Shown here: positions 1-6,091 of the stretch, piece after piece
Layout: each line of letters starts with the position of its first letter
Numbering within the stretch: position 1 is the first letter of the stretch
NCBI GenBank assembly: GCA_937139155.1
Contig: CAKZPI010000040.1
Span: 1-36,698 of the forward strand
Origin: an uncultured Flavobacteriales bacterium
GTDB lineage: Bacteria > Bacteroidota > Bacteroidia > Flavobacteriales > JBLHRE01
Direction of reading: 5' to 3'
DNA: 36,698 bases
Notes under the pieces: generated by a model
Told to the model about the DNA's origin: nothing
Database searches by the model: none
Seen by the model: the letters and a program-made list of their open reading frames with translations, nothing else
Made by a program: the position numbers and the translations under genes

Positions 1-77
1 GGTTCGATTCCCACCCCATGCACTAAACTGCATTATTAACAGGTTTTATCATGTCATAAAGGACATAAATAAATGGA
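1..77. repeat. Left copy of the 77-bp terminal direct repeat
   Basis: These 77 bases are identical to the last 77 bases of the window (36622-36698). The repeat starts inside the T-arm of the tRNA-like gene and ends in the leader of the first protein gene. A short exact overlap cutting through a gene is what a circular assembly graph leaves, so the molecule is most simply read as circular or circularly permuted rather than as carrying a true phage terminal repeat. Confidence 0.95.
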
Positions 78-112
78 CACAAACGATTATAAAATAATTA
101 TGGGGGATTCCA
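41..112 (+). promoter_or_regulatory. Leader with an inverted repeat before the first gene
   Basis: The stretch between the tRNA-like gene and the gene at 113 is AT-rich. It holds an inverted repeat, ATGTC at 51-55 and GACAT at 62-66, flanked by TTTA and ATAAA, which could be an operator half-site pair. A TATAAA-like box lies near position 90, but I see no convincing -35 partner. GGGGGAT just before the ATG at 113 is a good ribosome binding site. Confidence 0.3.
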
Positions 113-733
113 ATGATTTCATTTCATAACGATCAAAAAATAAAAACAAAATATCTCAACCGTGTCATTGCCCACCAAAAGGCTGACAATCTTGTTCGTG
201 GAACCGGATGGGATGGCCAGAAAGGGTGTGCCGTTGGTTGCACTCTTGAAAGATATAACCACAAAGCATTTGAAGAGGAGCTAGGAATCCCGGAATGGTT
301 GGCGAGGGTTGAGGATAAGTTATTTGAGGGGATGTCGGAAGCAAGGGCTATGAAATGGCCCGGGGTTTTTCTTGAAAGCATTCCACTGGGTGTTGATCTC
401 AATAGAGCCCGGGCTCCATTCATCCTTGTTATTTTGAATAAAAACGTTGAGACGCTGGAATCCTTAAAGGAAAAAAGTCTTCCCGATGATGTTGCGAGGG
501 CCATAAAGGGATCAAAAAAGGCTACGCTTCAAATGATTGAAGCTCAGAAGTCCGGAGATCCAGACAGCATCGAGTCCGCCGAGTCCGCCGCCAGGTCCGC
601 CGCCAGGTCCGCCAGGTCCGCCGCCGGGGCCGCCGCCGGGGCCGCCGCATGGTCCGCCGCCAGGTCCGCCAGGTCCGCCGCCTTTGATTATTTTGCAGAT
701 GAGCTGATTAAAATTTTTAGGAGTCTAAAATGA
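113..733 (+). CDS. Conserved phage protein with Ala/Ser/Arg repeat tail
   Basis: This is a 206-residue soluble protein. Its first 110 residues, with GTGWDGQKGCAVGCT at about 31-45, PEWLARVEDKLFEG and FLESIPLGVDL, resemble a family I have seen in many phages and that has no assigned function. Residues 154-190 are built almost only from Ala, Ser and Arg in short tandem units. A normal-looking end, YFADELIKIF, follows, so the repeat is an insertion before the natural C-terminus. A strong GGGGGAT site precedes the ATG, and the stop overlaps the next start as ATGA. It opens the early plus-strand operon. Confidence 0.8.
   Translation: MISFHNDQKIKTKYLNRVIAHQKADNLVRGTGWDGQKGCAVGCTLERYNHKAFEEELGIPEWLARVEDKLFEGMSEARAMKWPGVFLESIPLGVDLNRARAPFILVILNKNVETLESLKEKSLPDDVARAIKGSKKATLQMIEAQKSGDPDSIESAESAARSAARSARSAAGAAAGAAAWSAARSARSAAFDYFADELIKIFRSLK
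572..682 (+). repeat. In-frame GC-rich minisatellite (Ala-Arg-Ser codons)
   Basis: Thirty-seven codons are made from a very small codon set: GCC for Ala, AGG for Arg, TCC for Ser and GGG for Gly, with single odd codons such as TGG. Units are 9 or 12 bases, of the type GCC AGG TCC and GCC GCC AGG TCC, with a GCC GCC GGG GCC variant in the middle. All units are multiples of three, so a copy-number change keeps the frame. The composition is far more GC-rich than the flanks. Confidence 0.9.
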
Positions 734-921
734 GTAAAGACCAACCCAAAAAATGCGGGTGCGGCATGAAGTGGGAGGAGGTTCCCTCTTATGCAAAGTT
801 TCACGCGGCATCGGGGAAGAGTGAGCCATTCAAGGGATGGTATTGGAATTGCCCCCGGTGCGCGTCCACCATGTTCACAAAACTACAAACCAGAGGGGAA
901 AACAATGTTCAAAGCGATTGA
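730..921 (+). CDS. Small zinc-ribbon-like protein
   Basis: This is a 63-residue protein with paired cysteines, CGCG at 9-12 and CPRC at 41-44, the usual spacing of a small zinc ribbon with a WYWNC strand between. The ATG overlaps the previous stop (ATGA), so it is probably translationally coupled. The C-terminus overlaps the next gene by 17 bases. Small zinc ribbons of this size are common in phage early operons, where they bind nucleic acid or protein partners; the partner here is unknown. Confidence 0.65.
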   Translation: MSKDQPKKCGCGMKWEEVPSYAKFHAASGKSEPFKGWYWNCPRCASTMFTKLQTRGENNVQSD

Positions 922-1207
922 TAACCTAATGCCCCACCTTGACGACTTGGATTTCCCCACCCCGGAGGGTGAGCACTTGGAGTCACTTCCGACCTATTTG
1001 TGTTTACGTTGCGGGGAGTGGAGTATTTTCGCGATGGACGGGGATTGCGGACTATGCCCCGATAAAGGGGTCCAGATATCTATAAACCGAAATCCAAACT
1101 GGAAGAGCATCATTAGCCCGCTCATCCTTGATGGCCCTATCACAGAGGAGGACAACATAATATTTCACAATAGGATGATGAAGGTTTTATTTCAGGAGGA
1201 GGAATAA
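905..1207 (+). CDS. Small double-CxxC protein
   Basis: This is a 100-residue acidic protein of unknown function. The start at 905 is chosen because AGAGGGG sits just upstream; a start at 791 in the same frame would overlap most of the preceding zinc-ribbon gene. CLRC and CGLC pairs at about residues 33-50 could hold one zinc ion. The stop TAA overlaps the next ATG (TAATG), which suggests coupled translation. Confidence 0.65.
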   Translation: MFKAIDNLMPHLDDLDFPTPEGEHLESLPTYLCLRCGEWSIFAMDGDCGLCPDKGVQISINRNPNWKSIISPLILDGPITEEDNIIFHNRMMKVLFQEEE

Positions 1208-1386
1208 TGGCCAGACCAATCCAAGGAAATGAAAAAAAAGAATCCTCCTCCCTTCGGTTTGAACCAAAGGTTAAAAGGAAACTAATTAAAGACTTCAAAG
1301 GACTTCAAAAAGCGATTGATTATTTGATAGGTGAATACTTTAAACAAAAAAAGGGAGAAAGACGTGGCAGAAAAACACAGATATAG
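1207..1386 (+). CDS. Small basic protein, possible ribbon-helix-helix
   Basis: This 59-residue ORF is easily missed because it is short. It begins at the A of TAATG shared with the previous stop and ends at a TAG at 1384-1386, inside the start of the nuclease gene. It is lysine-rich. The segment SSSLRFEPKVKRKLIKDF followed by KAIDYLIGEYF is compatible with a beta strand and two helices, as in CopG/Arc-type repressors, but this is only a pattern reading. If it binds DNA it could regulate the early operon. Confidence 0.5.
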   Translation: MARPIQGNEKKESSSLRFEPKVKRKLIKDFKGLQKAIDYLIGEYFKQKKGERRGRKTQI

Positions 1387-2119
1387 CGCGAGTCAAATCG
1401 GTATGTTCAACCGTTGCGGAAAGCAATGGGAATTTCGATACCTCAAAAATCTAAAGATTCCACCCGGGGCGGCACTGACAATCGGGAAAGCAGTTGATGA
1501 CTCAGTGACCGCCAACCTCCAAATAAAAATTGAAACAGGTGAACCGGCATCCCTTGCAGAGGCTTTGAATGTTTCAAGTGAGGCTTTCGACAAATACGCA
1601 TTGGAAACTGAATTTGGTGACGATGACCCAGGGTTTTGTAAGGACCAGACTATCCAGTTAAGTGAACTTCATTACAACGAGGTGGCCCCCGATATCCAAC
1701 CCGAATCCGTCCAGGAGGAATTCAACATTGAAACCTCGGAATGGGACATCAAGGGATTCATGGACGTTGTGGAGGTAGACGGAAAAGTAAGGGACACAAA
1801 AACTTCCGGCAAAAAGAAAAACCAAAACGAGTTATTCAAAAACATTCAGGGCCTAACTTATGACTGGGCCTATCAACAAACTCACGGGAAAAAGGCGAAA
1901 TCCTTTGGTCTGGATGTCTTAGTTAAAAATAAAAAACCAGTTGTTCAAAGAATTGAGACGCAGTATGAACCCGCAGATTGGAATTGGTTATTTGAAAACA
2001 TCGAAAGGATGGACAAAGCCATTAAGGCAGGGGTGGCGCTACCGGCTCCCGAGGGTTCCTGGTGGTGTAATGAGAAATGGTGCGGGTACTGGGAAATTTG
2101 CAAAGGGAAAAAATCATGA
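1364..2119 (+). CDS. Cas4/AddB-like PD-(D/E)XK nuclease with Fe-S cysteines
   Basis: This is a 251-residue recombination nuclease. Start GTG 1364 is chosen over GTG 1331 because AAGGGAGAAA lies at the right distance. The nuclease core shows GFMD with D134, then RDTK with D144 and K146. Four cysteines, C18 (NRCGKQW) and C235, C240 and C246 at the end, match the split 4Fe-4S arrangement of Cas4 and AddB. In this family the enzyme resects DNA ends. The gene overlaps the ERF-type annealing gene by ATGA, making a two-component recombination module. The usual His of motif I appears replaced in GKAVDDS. Confidence 0.8.
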   Translation: MAEKHRYSASQIGMFNRCGKQWEFRYLKNLKIPPGAALTIGKAVDDSVTANLQIKIETGEPASLAEALNVSSEAFDKYALETEFGDDDPGFCKDQTIQLSELHYNEVAPDIQPESVQEEFNIETSEWDIKGFMDVVEVDGKVRDTKTSGKKKNQNELFKNIQGLTYDWAYQQTHGKKAKSFGLDVLVKNKKPVVQRIETQYEPADWNWLFENIERMDKAIKAGVALPAPEGSWWCNEKWCGYWEICKGKKS

Positions 2120-2721
2120 AAATTCACAAAAAATTATCAGAGATTCAGGAAAAACTTAAGGCTCCCAAAAATCAGAGAAATACCTTTGGGAATTATAATT
2201 ACCGGTCTTGTGAGGATATCCTGGAAGGCGTGAAACCCTTACTTGGCGGGGGGTATGTGACCCTAAATGACGATATCGTGGCCATTCAGGATCGAATATA
2301 TGTCAAGGCAACGGCATCCTACCATTTTGAGGGAGAATCGGTCTCAGCGTCCGCATTTGCCCGTGAGCCGGACAATCAGAAAGGGATGACATCTAGCCAG
2401 TTGACAGGCTCAACGTCTTCCTACGCTAGGAAATACGCTTTAAATGGGCTCCTCTGCATCGATGACACAAAAGACGATGACACCAAAAAGCCACCCTCAA
2501 ACGCCACAAAAACCAATGTGAAGGCTCCAAAGGTGACCAAAGCGGTGAAGGGACCAAAGGAAAACCCCCCGGCTGAATCCCCCTCCGATGATCATTGTCA
2601 GTTATGTGGGGAGGTATTGATTCCCTTAAAGGATGGAACTAAATTATTTTGCAGAAATTGGCAGGATGTCTCAAATGGAAAACATACTGTAAAGGCGGTG
2701 AAGGGACCAAAAATTATGTGA
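2116..2721 (+). CDS. ERF-family single-strand annealing protein, zinc ribbon tail
   Basis: This is a 201-residue protein. Residues 1-125 show ERF hallmarks: NYNYRSCEDILEGVKPLL near the start, and LTGSTSSYARKYALNGLLCIDD near 110. ERF proteins anneal complementary single strands during phage recombination and would act with the upstream nuclease. A basic and proline-rich linker follows, then a zinc ribbon: HCQLCG ... FCRNW. Start ATG 2116 overlaps the nuclease stop. The frame ends at TGA 2719-2721, right where a second, very similar ribbon begins in another frame. Confidence 0.85.
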   Translation: MKIHKKLSEIQEKLKAPKNQRNTFGNYNYRSCEDILEGVKPLLGGGYVTLNDDIVAIQDRIYVKATASYHFEGESVSASAFAREPDNQKGMTSSQLTGSTSSYARKYALNGLLCIDDTKDDDTKKPPSNATKTNVKAPKVTKAVKGPKENPPAESPSDDHCQLCGEVLIPLKDGTKLFCRNWQDVSNGKHTVKAVKGPKIM

Positions 2722-2836
2722 ACTATGCGGGTCGCATTTAATTATCTCTAAGGCAGGTAAGCATTGGTTTTGTAGAAATTGGGAGGATAAAAGCAAAGGG
2801 GAACATACTTATAAAACTGTAAAAAAGGGGGAGTAA
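2714..2836 (+). pseudogene. Second zinc ribbon of the ERF protein, shifted one base out of frame
   Basis: Read from TTA 2714, these 40 codons give LCELCG, then HWFCRNWEDKSKGEHTYK and a stop at 2834-2836. This copies the ribbon just upstream in the annealing protein (QLCG, LFCRNWQDVSNGKHTVK). It lies in the +1 frame. Removing one A from the A5 run at 2709-2713 would join it to the ERF gene, whose stop would then lie one base before the next ATG. It may be a recent frameshift, a sequencing indel or a slippage site. Confidence 0.75.
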
Positions 2837-2837
2837 A

Positions 2838-3248
2838 ATGAAAAAACTAATAATGGTAGGCGTGATAAGTTTGTTTTGTATTTCATGCTCAAGCGTTTCA
2901 AAAACCAACCGACTTGAGCGTGGGATGTCAAAATCTCAGGTTATTGACATTCTTGGGGAGCCCGATTCATCACAGTTTGTTGAGGGGTATCTAGTATGGA
3001 AATACTCGTTATTTCAAACATGGAAAGGACATATTCCACATTATTTTTTCTTTGATGGTAGGGGAAATCTTCATTCCTGGTATCAGAATTTAGAGGAGCA
3101 CAGGGAAAACCTGAAAAAATGGGACGGGGTTGCGGAAGTTTTAAAAAATCAAAACGGGGGTGATCGTCAGAAGGTGGACCTATATATACACAAAGATCCA
3201 TGTGACAGCCTTTCAGGGGGATTTATTCCTGTTAATTGTTCTAAATAA
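2838..3248 (+). CDS. BamE/SmpA-like small lipoprotein
   Basis: This is a 136-residue protein with an N-terminal hydrophobic stretch (MKKLIMVGVISLFCISC) ending in a lipobox-like site, with Cys17 as the likely lipidated residue. The -3 residue is an unusual Cys. The segment RLERGMSKSQVIDILGEPD followed by WKYS is the signature of the SmpA/OmlA (BamE) fold, whose cellular members sit on the outer-membrane assembly machine. AAAGGGGGAG precedes the ATG. A phage copy may alter the envelope or be a moron; no function is proven. Confidence 0.7.
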   Translation: MKKLIMVGVISLFCISCSSVSKTNRLERGMSKSQVIDILGEPDSSQFVEGYLVWKYSLFQTWKGHIPHYFFFDGRGNLHSWYQNLEEHRENLKKWDGVAEVLKNQNGGDRQKVDLYIHKDPCDSLSGGFIPVNCSK

Positions 3249-3322
3249 TAACTTTTCCCCGGGCTGGAAACGTTCATTGCGATGCTCTGAGATACAAGCT
3301 CCCCGGGGTTTTTGGGGGATAT

Positions 3323-3586
3323 ATGAAAAGAAAAATAACCCAGATAGCAGTTGCGAGTGATAAGGAAAACGGGGAGTCCCTCTTTGTCCTTGTGGATGAC
3401 GGAACACTCTGGACCAGGGTTGCGGTTTTTCAGCGCCATGAATACGAAAAGGCGGTTAAAAACAACAACGGGGTGGCCCTACCGCGTGGAAAATTTTACA
3501 GAATTCAATGGGAGCAAGTGGAGGAAATTCCTAATCCTAACCCAAATAATCCAAGGATTTTCCCTGAGGCCGAACCGTTTTCTTGA
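3323..3586 (+). CDS. Hypothetical protein
   Basis: This is an 87-residue protein I do not recognise. It reads as a small beta-rich fold: KITQIAVAS, LFVLVDDGTLW, then FYRIQWEQVEEIP and a Pro/Asn-rich tail. GGGGGATAT before the ATG is a strong ribosome binding site. The 74-base gap upstream contains a CCCCGGG at 3254 and the palindrome CCCCGGGG at 3301, which could form a GC-rich stem. Confidence 0.6.
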   Translation: MKRKITQIAVASDKENGESLFVLVDDGTLWTRVAVFQRHEYEKAVKNNNGVALPRGKFYRIQWEQVEEIPNPNPNNPRIFPEAEPFS

Positions 3587-3618
3587 CAAAAATTAAAAAA
3601 GCACCTCAGAATTAAAGC

Positions 3619-3873
3619 ATGACTGGTGAAAAACGGGTGAAAAACTCCCGGTGGAATCAGGAGCGCGAAACCCTCTTAAGAGAGTTGGCGGAAAAAGTTG
3701 AAGAGGGGGAAATGAGTTGGAATCAGGTGGGCCGCCTGATGGAGGTTACTGGTTCCACCGCCAAAGAGAAATTCAAAAGAATCATTGGAAACGAATTAAA
3801 AAAAGATCCCACCTATCAAGCAAGATCCAAACGACAAAAAGAATACATGGACCGGCTTTATCCCAACAGATAG
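3619..3873 (+). CDS. Small Myb/HTH-like DNA-binding candidate
   Basis: This is an 84-residue basic protein. RWNQERETLLRELAEKVEEG, then SWNQVGRLMEVTGSTAKEKF, looks like a Myb/SANT-type or helix-turn-helix three-helix domain. A basic helix follows. It lies just before the replication control region at 3874-4073 and could bind there, which is inference from position only. The ribosome binding site is weak. A TTGACA at 3584-3589 with CAGAAT 18 bases downstream might be its own promoter. Confidence 0.55.
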   Translation: MTGEKRVKNSRWNQERETLLRELAEKVEEGEMSWNQVGRLMEVTGSTAKEKFKRIIGNELKKDPTYQARSKRQKEYMDRLYPNR

Positions 3874-3924
3874 TCATAGCTATTATTTTTGGCCCTAATT
3901 TACTACCCAGAGCTATACAAAAAA

Positions 3925-3967
3925 AAGAGTGAATGGGTTGACATGATCAATCGCATTCACTCTTAAT
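3925..3967 (+). promoter_or_regulatory. Putative promoter within an 11-bp inverted repeat
   Basis: AAGAGTGAATG (3925-3935) is repeated in perfect inversion as CATTCACTCTT (3954-3964). Between the arms lies an exact -35 hexamer TTGACA (3938-3943); CTTAAT at 3962-3967 is a fair -10 with an 18-base spacer, overlapping the right arm. This is the geometry of a repressed promoter, and it would drive the replication genes that start at 4074. The hairpin could alternatively be a terminator, since eight A's precede the left arm, but no minus-strand gene ends here. The rest of the 200-base gap shows no gene. Confidence 0.5.
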
Positions 3968-4073
3968 AAAACTCAGAAGAATATTGATGGTCTAAACCTA
4001 CCTAGATGGCATAAGTCCGTCAATCCAAATTCCATTTATATTCAAGCGGTAGCAGGTGATCTTGGGAGGGGTT

Positions 4074-4814
4074 ATGCGCATTCAAGTGGAGATTATCAAT
4101 TTTCGGAAATACCAGGGAAGACCCGACATCAAAAAACCTCAATGGTTCAAGCTCGAAAACAATATAATCATTAGTGAATCACTCGACAATTTAACTCCGG
4201 CTGAAAAATGGTTTTTCGTTTTTCTCATTAGTCGGGCGCAGGATAATGCCTCAAATGAGGTAGATTTTTGCGGTAACTGGGCGTCAAAGTATTCTGGTCT
4301 GAAATTAAGTGAAATTAAATCAGCATTAAAAAAACTTGAACAAAATCAAGTTATAAGATTCCTCACGAACGGATCCGAACGGATCCGATCGGATCCGTCG
4401 GAGGTCGCAAGTGAGGGTTCTATTCCCTTCTCTTCTCTTCAATTCAATAAGGGGGGGTGTGGGGGGGGTGAGAATGCGGTAAAGCTGCGTCAATCTGATG
4501 AGCAGTGTGAAGAGGAGTTTAATAAAATATGGGCACTTTATCCGAGAAAAATAGACAAGAAAGATTCCCTGAGGGTCTTTAAGGCAAAAATCCATAAGCC
4601 CAGAAAATGGGTGGACTTTAGATCCGCCGTTGAGCATTACAGCGCCTACGTGGAAAAAGAAAAGACTGAGCCACGGTTTATCAAGTACATGAGCAGTTTT
4701 ATTAATTCCGGAAGGTGGGAGGATTACATAAACGGCCCACCTGAGGAGATTCAACACAAATCAGAAACCGACAAATGGCTTGAAAAATACAAAGGGGAGG
4801 AACCAAATGCTTAG
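4074..4814 (+). CDS. Replication initiator / replisome organiser (O-like)
   Basis: This is a 246-residue protein. The N-terminal 90 residues (WFKLENNIIISESLDNLTPAEKWFFVFL, split over the motif) resemble the winged-helix domain of phage replication initiators. A Ser/Gly-rich linker, about residues 95-140, is encoded by the iteron and G-tract DNA. The C-terminal part, FNKIWALYPRKIDKKDSLRVF to FINSGRWEDYI, matches the region common in O/DnaD-type phage replication proteins. ATG 4074 follows GGGAGGGG, so I prefer it to GTG 4056. It would bind the internal repeats and recruit the replisome. Confidence 0.75.
   Translation: MRIQVEIINFRKYQGRPDIKKPQWFKLENNIIISESLDNLTPAEKWFFVFLISRAQDNASNEVDFCGNWASKYSGLKLSEIKSALKKLEQNQVIRFLTNGSERIRSDPSEVASEGSIPFSSLQFNKGGCGGGENAVKLRQSDEQCEEEFNKIWALYPRKIDKKDSLRVFKAKIHKPRKWVDFRSAVEHYSAYVEKEKTEPRFIKYMSSFINSGRWEDYINGPPEEIQHKSETDKWLEKYKGEEPNA
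4335..4397. repeat. Iteron-like GATC repeats; candidate replication origin
   Basis: CGGATCCG, an 8-base palindrome, occurs three times at exact 10-base spacing (4370, 4380 and 4390). Four GATC sites fall within 24 bases (4372, 4382, 4387, 4392). An AT-rich stretch lies just upstream, with a CTTGA/TCAAG inverted repeat at 4335-4350. The repeats sit in the linker of the initiator gene, as the lambda origin sits in gene O. The assignment as an origin is inference. Confidence 0.6.
4451..4468 (+). repeat. G7-TGT-G8 tract in the initiator gene
   Basis: Two long guanine runs (4451-4457 and 4461-4468) encode a Gly/Cys linker of the initiator. Runs of this length are prone to slippage, and four GGG tracts can be drawn from them, so a G-quadruplex is possible. 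They lie 54 bases after the iterons. Confidence 0.8.
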
Positions 4815-5409
4815 ACATGAATTCAAGTTTCAAATGGACAGGCTGGTAAAACGGTTTAAAGCGGAGAATGTTTACACGGATGAGGTGATGGACATTTTTT
4901 TTCAAAAGTTTGGAGATATCCACTTGGATCACTTTGCGGAGGTGGTGGACAAATTAATCATCGGTAAAAGACAGGCACCGCTTTATTCAGATTTCATGGA
5001 GGCCACCGCTGCCATTCGAAAAGAGATGTGGGATAAGTATGAAAAAGAAATTCAAGCCAAAGTGGATGCTCTTCCCGATTGCGGGGCATGTGGAAAATCG
5101 GGAACTATCAAGGCCCATGACCGGGAGGAAATAAAATACTCTTTTGCATTCAGGTGTGGTTTTTGTGAGACAGCAAGCCTTTGGCAGAATTATCGAAAGC
5201 TGGACGTATGGGACCGGGAAAGTCACAAATACTATATTCAGTTTTATATCCCCCGGTGGGATGACATGAATAAATGGCCAAAAGAGATTCAGGATTTTGA
5301 CGCGGAACTTTTGAAAATTCGAAACCCGGGGAGAAATCAGGATGGGGAGTTAAACAAAGTGGATTATGGCAGAGTTTTAAAAAACAAGTTGCCAGAGCCC
5401 ACGCCTTAA
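4807..5409 (+). CDS. Replication-associated protein, possible helicase loader, with zinc ribbon
   Basis: This is a 200-residue protein. The helical N-terminus (residues 1-80, with LVKRFKAENVYTDEVMDIFF and LIIGKRQAPLYSDFMEA) has the pattern of short phage helicase-loader domains of the G39P type. CGACG at about 89-93 and CGFC near 116 form a zinc ribbon. GGGGAGG precedes ATG 4807 and the gene overlaps the initiator by 8 bases, which fits the usual initiator-loader pairing. With no phage helicase visible, the partner would be host DnaB. The loader role is inferred from context and weak pattern. Confidence 0.55.
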   Translation: MLRHEFKFQMDRLVKRFKAENVYTDEVMDIFFQKFGDIHLDHFAEVVDKLIIGKRQAPLYSDFMEATAAIRKEMWDKYEKEIQAKVDALPDCGACGKSGTIKAHDREEIKYSFAFRCGFCETASLWQNYRKLDVWDRESHKYYIQFYIPRWDDMNKWPKEIQDFDAELLKIRNPGRNQDGELNKVDYGRVLKNKLPEPTP

Positions 5410-5443
5410 GTAAACTTTAAGAAAACATCGTCGAGGGGGGCTC

Positions 5444-5674
5444 ATGACAACAATCAGAAAAAATCATAGTTTTGGTACAGCCGACGACAAAAAACGGAAA
5501 CCAGTCCCAAAGGGGATACGGTGCGATGGGTGCGGGAAAACGCTTTTGGTCATCCCTTGCATATTTTGTTCAACGCCTGAGCATATAAAAACAAAAACCC
5601 CCCGCATATGGGCCAGAACTTTGAACGTTCCGAGAATTTTAACAGGGCGACGTATCATCTCATGGAACTGGTAG
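5444..5674 (+). CDS. Small zinc-ribbon protein, possibly frameshifted
   Basis: This is a 76-residue protein. CDGCG and CIFC, at residues 27-43, form a plausible zinc knuckle. GAGGGGGG lies upstream of the ATG. The first 50 residues look natural, while the last 25 (basic, Trp-rich) look less so. A better-looking reading continues in another frame after the A5C6 run near 5590-5603; see the entry at 5608. Confidence 0.5.
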   Translation: MTTIRKNHSFGTADDKKRKPVPKGIRCDGCGKTLLVIPCIFCSTPEHIKTKTPRIWARTLNVPRILTGRRIISWNW

Positions 5675-5760
5675 TAGACAGGTTTAGCAAGATGTGGAAG
5701 GTTTTAAAGGCGGGGGAGGGTTGCCTTTCGAGTCCCCCTTTGGCTCTCCTGACGACCTAA
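5608..5760 (+). CDS. Short ORF overlapping the zinc-ribbon gene
   Basis: This reading frame gives 50 residues: MGQNFERSENFNRATYHLME, then VDRFSKMWKVLKAGEG. It looks more protein-like than the frame it overlaps, but it has no ribosome binding site of its own. It may be the true continuation of the preceding gene after a one-base indel in the A/C homopolymers, or chance. Its 3' part also covers an imperfect stem (AAAGGC...GGGGG near 5704 with CCCCCGCGCCTTT near 5761). Confidence 0.3.
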   Translation: MGQNFERSENFNRATYHLMELVVDRFSKMWKVLKAGEGCLSSPPLALLTT

Positions 5761-5791
5761 ACCCCCGCGCCTTTCAAAAAAGAGGGAACCC

Positions 5792-6091
5792 ATGAAACAA
5801 ATAATTGTAACCGACAAGGGAGAGTGGGTACTTGTGGAGGAATTGGAACTTAAATATCTCTACAACGAAAATGGTTATGTTCACATCGGAATCGAGGGAA
5901 GAAAAGAACCCCTGCTTTTGGAAGGAACCCTCGGGATGGACAATGCAATCGCATTGGTCCAGGGGGATGATCACCCGGCGGTGGAGGATGCAAAAAAGGT
6001 GGTGGAGGAAAAGAAAATTCCAAAACTTGATACCAGACCGCTAATGGACGTTGGCACTCACCCGCAAGTGGAGGCGGGAATCGATGGTTAG
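5792..6091 (+). CDS. Hypothetical acidic protein
   Basis: This is a 99-residue protein that I do not recognise. It has a beta-rich first half (KQIIVTDKGEWVLVEELELKYL) and a charged helical second half (AVEDAKKVVEEKKIPK). AGAGGGAA precedes the ATG. It overlaps the next gene by 8 bases and is probably co-translated with it. Confidence 0.6.
   Translation: MKQIIVTDKGEWVLVEELELKYLYNENGYVHIGIEGRKEPLLLEGTLGMDNAIALVQGDDHPAVEDAKKVVEEKKIPKLDTRPLMDVGTHPQVEAGIDG

Noticed and set aside
1..77. True direct terminal repeat of the virion DNA
   Set aside because: It is very short, cuts through a gene, and is what an assembler leaves on a circular contig.
3254..3308. CCCCGGG and CCCCGGGG as a terminator
   Set aside because: The stem is possible but the distal run (GTTTTTGG) is short and the next gene appears to be in the same operon.
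4326..4757. Antisense frame opposite the replication initiator
   Set aside because: No ribosome binding site or recognisable sequence; it mirrors the codon use of the real gene.
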